Positions 57,381-64,000 of a DNA stretch of 64,000 nt are shown here, piece after piece. Origin of the DNA: Bryum argenteum. Taxonomy: Eukaryota; Streptophyta; Bryopsida; Bryales; Bryaceae. Made by a program: the position numbers and the translations under genes. Below the pieces are notes generated by a model. It worked only from the letters and a program-made list of their open reading frames with translations, was not told the origin of the DNA and ran no database searches. The stretch is from contig CM073322.1 of the NCBI GenBank assembly GCA_037043015.1, positions 20,798,364 through 20,862,363 on the forward strand, written 5' to 3'. The number at the start of each line of letters is the position of its first letter. Within the stretch, counting starts at the first letter, position 1.

Positions 57381-58021
57381 AAAACATTATCCACTATGCA
57401 AAATTTAGCATACTTTGGGGACCTCAAAGTTAGTAGTCATTCTTCTTTTTCAGGGTAGTGTAAAGCCAAATAGGACCAAGAGCACTTTACTCTCCAATCA
57501 CAAATTTTAGAAGGCCATGGTCAATCTTCGTGGTGCATAGTGTGAAGCAACCCTCATCATGTTTTCATCAGTGCCCAAAAATTTTGGTCAACTTTTATAA
57601 ACTTAGGCATATATGCGCTACTTTAGAAAGTGTTATTTGTATATCAAGATTCATTACCCAGGGATTTAATTTCAAGATTTTACAATTGGAAATCAAATTC
57701 TTGAAATTTCTACACCAATAAAATTTGATTAAAACCAAATTATTGTGCAACAAGTATTGGTTTTAGATTTGCTTGAGGCCAATCCATCTTGAACTTTGGG
57801 GGTTTCTAATCACCTCAAGATACTATTTATTTGAATCTCTTATTGCTGAAATTAGTGCTTGGATAATTTATTACCGAAATAAATGTTATCAATGAAAAAG
57901 AATAATAAGGTAATCCTTCCTTGTGGAATAACAAAATGAGTCGTAATAGTCTTTACGGGTAAATTTATATAGATATAAATGAATATTAAGATTCTAAACT
58001 TTCCGGTATGAATTACCTTCT

Positions 58022-58240
58022 TGTTGAGACTGTAAGTATAGGATAAGTATAGAATTTATTGATTAGTTGTTAAGCTTGAACACTATAAAACATAGGTATT
58101 GGAACTAGAAGTTATACCATCATAAGAATTGAAGGTGAACCATGTGTAAGAACCAATAGTTTTGTGTTTTGTAGAAGTTTAAGAATCTATGGAAATATTT
58201 TCATTTGAGTTTTTGTGATTCCGTGTTGTATATGAGAAGA
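58022..58240 (-). repeat. LTR of the decayed copia (left copy)
   Basis: Matches 60870-61085 in the same orientation: both start with TGTTGA, share aggataagtata and the block aagtttaa.aatctatggaaatattttyatt. Identity is roughly 80%, so this element is old. Confidence 0.75.
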
Positions 58241-58262
58241 GACTCGGATTACTAAAAAATTG

Positions 58263-58300
<38 letters not shown>
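58263..58300. repeat. (AT)n microsatellite
   Basis: Uninterrupted AT dinucleotides over about 37 bp, just inside the left LTR of the decayed copia. Confidence 0.95.
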
Positions 58301-58302
<2 letters not shown>

Positions 58303-60010
58303 TCAAGAATTGGTGGTGAGAACTTACCACTTAAAGTAATGATGCACCAAGTTTTGCCAAAGAAGACAAAAGTTGGTGGTTGGAAGGATTTCGCAAAAAT
58401 GTTTGCCATATTCTCGTGGCTCGCAATTGGTGCAAGTTCTAATTTGGTTTTTTTCTTGGAGGTTGTAGACATACCAATATTTGACAACCACATACTTTGT
58501 CTGGTTGGTTTTGATGTACGCAATTCTTTTTGGAAATTGCATACGTGATTATCCTTGTCAATAATCGTTGGCTCGACTTGGCTCGACTTTGTTGTTTCAA
58601 TTTAAAATCTTGATTTCCTTGTGAATAAAGCCAAAATATTTGCGGTAACCAAATTGCATTCATTGCTCCTTTGTAAAGAGCAATGATCTCCGAGAGATTT
58701 ATAGAAGTTGCAACCATCGTTTGTTTTTAAAATTTCCATCACATTGCGATGCCAGTAAATACTAAAAAAGGTACTTGATCTTAACTGGTGTGGATCCAAG
58801 AGGTAGCCCACGTGCACATAATCCAACAAGACTGATGAAAGAAGTCCAAATTCTACGGTCTTTCTCAAGTATCCCATTACATGTTTCACCCTCTCAGATC
58901 TAGATGTCTTGTGGTAAGAGATTTATTGTTTCACCCCTCTCAGATCTAGATGTCTTGTGGTAAGAGATTTATTGTTTCACCCCTCTCAGATGTAGATGTC
59001 TTGTGGTAAGAGATTTATTGTAGCGGACAAGCTGGAGGTTGTCTTCAATTGCAATGATCGGACGAGTATTGAAGGGAAAATACATAAGACCTCTAGTTGC
59101 CGCCATAAATGGCGTCTCCGTCAACAGGGCAAAATCGATGGATGTGAACTCCCCAATATTGAACCACCATTGGTGTACTTAGTGGGTGGGCTTGTGACAT
59201 TGAAGAACCTTCCATCAAATGGTGAATATATGTCGTTTGGTGTATGAAAAGTCCCCTTGATATTCGTTGAATTTGGTGGTCAAAGCAAAAGAGAATTTTG
59301 TCCAAGTTGGTTATTTCAATGGTTGCCTTGAGTGTTTTGGCAGTCGCCAATTTCATCCCCTTGTGTCCAAAACTATTCAGGTCGTTGACGTAGATGGCTA
59401 AGATAATACAATCCATTTCCCTATCTTTTGATGTTCCACTAGGAGGATCTGTCCCTTTGGAATCATCTCCTTGGTAATCACTCAAGGATACTCAAGGATT
59501 GACAATTGACGCAGTGCGATCTTCTCCCTCGTACTCACTCGGAAATTGATGCGTTCACGATGCTACCATCTTTACTTTTGGCGGAATCATAAATCGAAAG
59601 TCTAAAATCCATAGCCAAACATAAGGCGTTTCCTCTAAAGGAGACTCCAGAAGGCACTAATACATCAATGGTAATGTCCACCACGCCATAAAGATAAGCT
59701 GTAACCACATCCATCTATCTTATATGTAAATTATGTTCAAAATCAAATGAAAGTAAAAAGTGGTGTAATATTATCCATAACGGAGGAGTAGGTGTCTTTG
59801 TTATTGGTACCATATGAAGGGTGTAGCCTTGTGCCACAAGTCTTGCCTTGCGTAAGATGACTTCGCCATTTGCATCGCATTTTTGAGTAAACACCCAACA
59901 AAGCCCAACTTGGAAGCGTTTTGAAACTTCTCTTGCTGAAATCATGGAAAAAACTTGTCGTTTGTCAAGTGAGTTAATTTCGGAGAGATTCGCTACATTC
60001 CAATTCAATA
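58300..60010 (-). pseudogene. Copia reverse transcriptase and RNase H debris
   Basis: Read in several frames on the minus strand: KCDANGEVILRKARLVAQGYT (RT start, about 59890-59830), then AIYVNDLN in place of YVDD (about 59400), then SQ/TPM-type thumb motifs. Next comes KHVMGYLRKTVEFGL (about 58885) and the RNase H end ELAPIASHENMANIFAKSF (about 58440-58390). The catalytic Asp of YVDD is replaced by Asn, and many stops occur. Clearly dead. Confidence 0.85.
58883..59020. repeat. Three tandem copies of a 46-bp unit
   Basis: gtttcacccctctcagatctag... repeated three times with one or two changes, inside the copia debris. A 46-bp period breaks the reading frame each time, so it arose after the element died. 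Confidence 0.92.
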
Positions 60011-60078
60011 AATTTTGACAATTTATACAATCTTGAATTTTTTGTCAAAGGTTTTGCTTGAGAAATATAGGATGCAAG

Positions 60079-60750
60079 CTATGCAGCAAAGGCTTTAATT
60101 AGATCAAATCTTGTACGATCAATTATTGATATATGAACAAAATTGATGGAAAGTTCCAAGTGTGAGATAAGAACTGCTTGTTTGATTCTTGGTATTTTTG
60201 TTGCTAGTATGTAGATTTTGTGATGGATGAAACTATCTTTCTCAAATTCTTTGTCACAAAGGTTACTAGCACATATGGAGTCCATCTTAGGATTCATTCA
60301 CTTGTGGATCTTTTCGGCGTCCGTTTTTGTAACACGACGATAAACGAGTGCATACGAGATAGATGATAGATGTCAAAGCTTGCTTACAGTCGCAAATAGT
60401 CTTGAAATCCATTGTCTATAATTGGTTCCATTCTACCATCGCGTCATCCATAGCTCCTTGGGATCTTCAATAAGACAAGAGCATTAGATCCTCTTCTAAA
60501 TTTAATTGAATAAGTGAATATGCATGTGCTAATTGGGATCCCCGAGGTATTATCTCCGAATTGCTTGTAATAACAAAAATTAAATCTTGTGATTGTATCC
60601 TGGTAACTAAAGGATGTTAAAGGCCCAAATAAGGTAATTGGACCAAAAAAATTCAAATGAAAAAAATGACAAGATTTATGTGTATCGACTTCATTTGTCC
60701 TAAACATTCTGAAATTGTGCAAAAATGTACTTATGAGAATATGCAAAGTC
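60079..60750 (-). pseudogene. Further copia pol debris
   Basis: Short minus-strand frames with FFHLNFFGPI-like character lie between the RT part and the right LTR. They probably stem from the integrase-RT linker. Too decayed for firm assignment. Confidence 0.4.
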
Positions 60751-60869
60751 TATACTATGGCACATTTGCAAAATTCATACTTATGCAAATTGCAAAGTGT
60801 ATAAGAAATAATAGAAAATGCAATAGAAGAGATGCAATAGATGCAATGTAGAGGCAAGTATTGGTAACA

Positions 60870-61085
60870 TGTTGAAAATAGGATAAGTATAGGATAAGTA
60901 TAGGATTGACTGATTAGTTGTTAAGCTCAAACACTATATATACACAAGTATTGTAAGTAGAAGATACACCATCACAAGATTATGACGGTGAATCAGATGT
61001 AATAACCAATCATTTCATGTTCTATATAAGTTTAAAAATCTATGGAAATATTTTTATTCCACTTCTGTAATTTACATAATTTAAT
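60870..61085 (-). repeat. LTR of the decayed copia (right copy)
   Basis: Pairs with 58022-58240. A further fragment of the same LTR is seen at about 61645-61715 (agatacaccatcataag ... aaccaattgtttcatgttct). Confidence 0.75.
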
Positions 61086-63465
61086 ATTATGAAACCCGCT
61101 CATTAATAGATTTATAAACTATAATAATTTTAAATTTTCCTACTATATGAAAAGATACATATCCTAAAAAAATTTCCACTACTTTGTTAGTAAGTTAAGC
61201 CAGGGCATATCATCAAGGGTAGGTCGAACGGGCATTTTATTCACGCCAGACCTACAAGGGTTTGGTGTTCTTATTTATTTATTTATTTATTTAAGTTAAG
61301 CCTTGTTCTTACTATATGTGGTGGAATAAAATGAGTTTACTACTTGCTCATAGTTGTTTATTGTTGTGAATTATGTATTCATGTCATTTAATCAATTGAA
61401 CACATATGTTTTTTTATTTCAAAAATTATAAGTCAAAGAAATATATCATAAGTAGAGACATTCAACCTCTCAAAAGTGATATAAAATTTCCTGAACAATC
61501 TAAATGACAATAGAAAAGGAATGATCTACTCGTGATCTTATGAAGTGATATCAGATCATCTATGTAGCAAGTGCTAGTACCCAGCACTCACTATAAACCA
61601 AAGTTATAATGGGCAATAAGTAGATTGCACCTAGTAGAATAGTAACTAAAAGATACACCATCATAAGAAAATGACGGTAACCAATTGTGTAATAACCAAT
61701 TGTTTCATGTTCTAATGGGCAATAAGTAGATTATCAAATACCAATAATTTTCTTACACTTATTGAATCTTTGTATTCACACCATCATCGACAACCAACCA
61801 TTTGCATACTAAAACTTGCACAAAGGGCAAACTCCTTTAAGTAGTATGATACTAAAAAAATGTTGGAAATCCTTATGACTTGCACCAAAAATAGCTCATG
61901 ATATGAGACTCTTATATGAATTAAATACCAAGTAAGAAATAAACGTTGAAAAATCTAGAAAATATTAGTTTAAAACACTTATAGCATCTTCATGATGTTT
62001 CTTGAAAAGCATTCATGAGAATGGCAAATACATGTATGTATCATTTTATTCTCAACCAAGATTTTCATCTCCCTCACTTCAAATTACTTTAATCTAGTAA
62101 TGTACTTGGAGGGCAAGATTCTTTCAAACTATTGCCTTCATGCAAAGATTAAATAAGACGTTTGTCCGCCTCGTTTCTCTTTTATTTTTTTAATAAACAA
62201 AAGAGAGAAACCTCAACAGCCTGAATAGAGTATTTGTTTGACCTTTTCTTGTAACATTGTATCCTCAAAACTCCAAATCAACAAAGCGTTTGAACAAATC
62301 TAGAGAGCGTATGGTATCTCACACTTTTGCTTACATCATTACAACAATAAGTTTCAATTCAAGTTTCCCCACCTTCAATCTCAACGAACAAGGTAACCAA
62401 GACACCCTTAGCTTGAGTAAAAATTATGGTACTTGACTCCATTGCCAAAAGTGCAACAATGAACGAGATGATAAATGCCATCGATTGGACTTTCATCTCA
62501 CAAAAAACAACTACATATTAGGTCTTACATACTAGGATTTGGTTGCACAAAACAAAATGCAAAATATCTATAAAAAAATACCTAGCAATCCTAAGTTGTA
62601 AAAGCAATTACTTGTGACTATATTCAATTGCACTAATTTTTACGATTTCTAGTCAAACTTTTATAACAATTTCAAAAAATGAAAGCTACCTTGACACAAG
62701 AGGATGCAACTTTTTACAAAACAAGTGCCAGAACAATAAAGTGGTAGAGCTCATGTATGCATTTATACAAATCAAAAGGCGGTGTGTATAGCCTCTGAGT
62801 TTATTTTTTCACCTTCTTTGATATTTACTGAATAAACAAAAATGATAGGATATTGGATGAAAAGCACGATAACCAAGTGAACACTTTATCATAATATGAT
62901 AATTATTTGGAAATTTTGAAAGAAAGGGTTGCTTCAAAAGACACCTTTTTATAACTTTTATTTCAACATATTGTAAAGTAAAAAGCAACAAACCATAACC
63001 CCGTCTCTATCTCAAATATAGCACACTATTCTAAGTAAAATAACATTTTCTAATCACGATCTTAAGCAATTGATTGAGAGAATCACAAGTAACCCTCACA
63101 CCCTTTTCACCTTCAAAGTTGACCATTTGAAATTGTTGCTCACCTCATAACAATACTCAAGTTTTATTGGTTCATTATTTGGCCTCTACACTACCTATGA
63201 GAAAGATCTCGCCTTGAAAAAAATTATCAACAAAACCAAATCCTGTAAATTGTATATAGAATAAAACTCACCAAAACTATACTCTATGTTATCTTCTTAT
63301 TAAGACCTATCAAATTTTAAGTGTGACACCTTTTTGAAATTAATCATCAACCTAAAAATAATTCTTTAGATTATGTAGGGATTCATCTAGAAAAAGCCAT
63401 TATGGCAGCACCAAATCACCTCTATTTTCCTTTTTTCCAAATTTATTTGTTTCTTATTCAAAAGA
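61086..63465. repeat. AT-rich region with a dispersed repeat shared with 1021-3080
   Basis: From about 62080 blocks match the start of the window (see 1021-3080). A (TTTA)n patch lies at 61270-61294. No genes recognised. Confidence 0.45.
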
Positions 63466-63567
63466 CTCCCTCTGTTCCATTGTAATTGTCCACTAGGTTC
63501 TCTCAAATCTGTCTCCCAAGGTAGATTTCAGAGAACCTACTGGACAATAATAATGGGACAGAGGGAG
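63466..63567. mobile_element. Stowaway-like MITE (102 bp)
   Basis: CTCCCTCTGTTCC at the left and GGGACAGAGGGAG at the right are the classic Stowaway (Tc1/mariner) ends. Nearly the whole length folds back on itself. The right flank is TA as expected; the left flank is GA, presumably a mutated TA. Confidence 0.88.
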
Positions 63568-63873
63568 TACCTTGTTTTGGTTGTTCCAACCGTAGAAGAC
63601 TACAAGGTTGGTCCAACGATGAATCGACATTACAAAACACTTGAAGACGACGGGTGACGCGTTCACACCGCAGAAGTGAAAATGGATAAGAAGTGTCCAT
63701 GAACGTCGTGGCCATATCCGCCGTAGCTGCGAGCTCGCATCAAGCTCGTCAATTGCTGCAAAGCCACCGCCATTTCGTAACTCCCATCACTCTCTTCTCT
63801 TTCAAATTCACCGAGATTGCTAGTTTTCTGGTAACATCAATCAAGCGATTTCTCTTGCATCGTGGGAAGAGCC

Positions 63874-64000
63874 ATGGCAGCAACCACGATGAGTCTGTAC
63901 ATAGCAGCACCTCCTGGAGCGGGGACCTCCAATGCCTCAGTAGCATTCGCCAGCTTTGCCCCGATCATGCGGGTGCGAGCGGTATCGCAGCAGCAGCGAC
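63874..64000 (+). CDS. 5' end of a gene with plastid-transit-like N-terminus (partial)
   Basis: The frame from the ATG at 63874 stays open to the window edge (42 codons). The ATG context is GCCATGG, a strong plant start. The residues (MAATTMSLYIAAPPGAGTS...) are rich in Ala, Ser and Thr with no acidic residues, and end in a MRVRAVS segment resembling a transit-peptide cleavage region. The local GC content rises sharply, as at the ERF gene. Too little is present to name the product. Confidence 0.6.
   Translation, partial: MAATTMSLYIAAPPGAGTSNASVAFASFAPIMRVRAVSQQQR

Larger units (their letters stand above)
58022..61085 (-). mobile_element. Old, internally deleted Ty1-copia element
   Basis: Two diverged LTRs of about 220 bp bracket 2.6 kb of pol debris on the minus strand. 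The length is half that of a full copia, so gag and much of integrase are lost. Confidence 0.75.

Overview
The window looks like a repeat-dense, non-model land-plant nuclear genome. The evidence is a run of the plant telomere motif TTTAGGG, Ty1-copia elements, Stowaway and hAT MITEs, a tRNA-type SINE, a plant two-pore channel relic, and a spliced AP2/ERF gene. The background is AT-rich, with sharp GC-rich islands inside one transposon. I cannot name the species from sequence alone. A bryophyte, lycophyte or fern seems at least as likely as a flowering plant, but that is inference.

Layout. 1-3380 holds decayed dispersed repeats. 3380-37480 is a nested stack of insertions. At its base is a minus-strand host-like gene relic (exon-like pieces at 36.2-37.5 kb and 3.4-3.75 kb). 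A Ty1-copia element with 302-bp LTRs (3946-4247 and 35733-36034) sits in it. That copia is split at 6118-32835 by a 26.7-kb DNA transposon carrying a 2.9-kb minisatellite, a 5'-truncated Tnp2-like transposase and a TPC1 pseudogene. The Tnp2-like gene is in turn split at 10286-28273 by an 18-kb hAT-type element with an 8-bp target duplication.

The 18-kb hAT element is the most unusual object. It has two convergent gene pairs: a decayed hAT transposase (+) facing a RING-H2 gene (-), and a Y/G-rich protein gene (+) facing a protein-kinase gene (-). All four genes start from the same type of module: a GC-rich GACCG/CGGTC array, then a TATA box, then a similar leader. The RING and Y/G-rich proteins share an N-terminal Cys/Trp module, so the genes look like one duplicated and diversified set.

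37.5-49.9 kb is gene-poor. It holds degenerate tandem repeats, a SINE with a hAT MITE in it, and several members of a TIR family ending TTAACCC. 49.9-52.2 kb carries the one clearly intact host gene, a three-exon AP2/ERF transcription factor similar to group VIII (LEP/ESR-like). 53-63.4 kb is again repeats, including a second, badly decayed copia with about 220-bp LTRs (58.0-61.1 kb). The window ends in the first 42 codons of a gene with a plastid-transit-like N-terminus (63874 onward), about 300 bp downstream of a Stowaway-like MITE.
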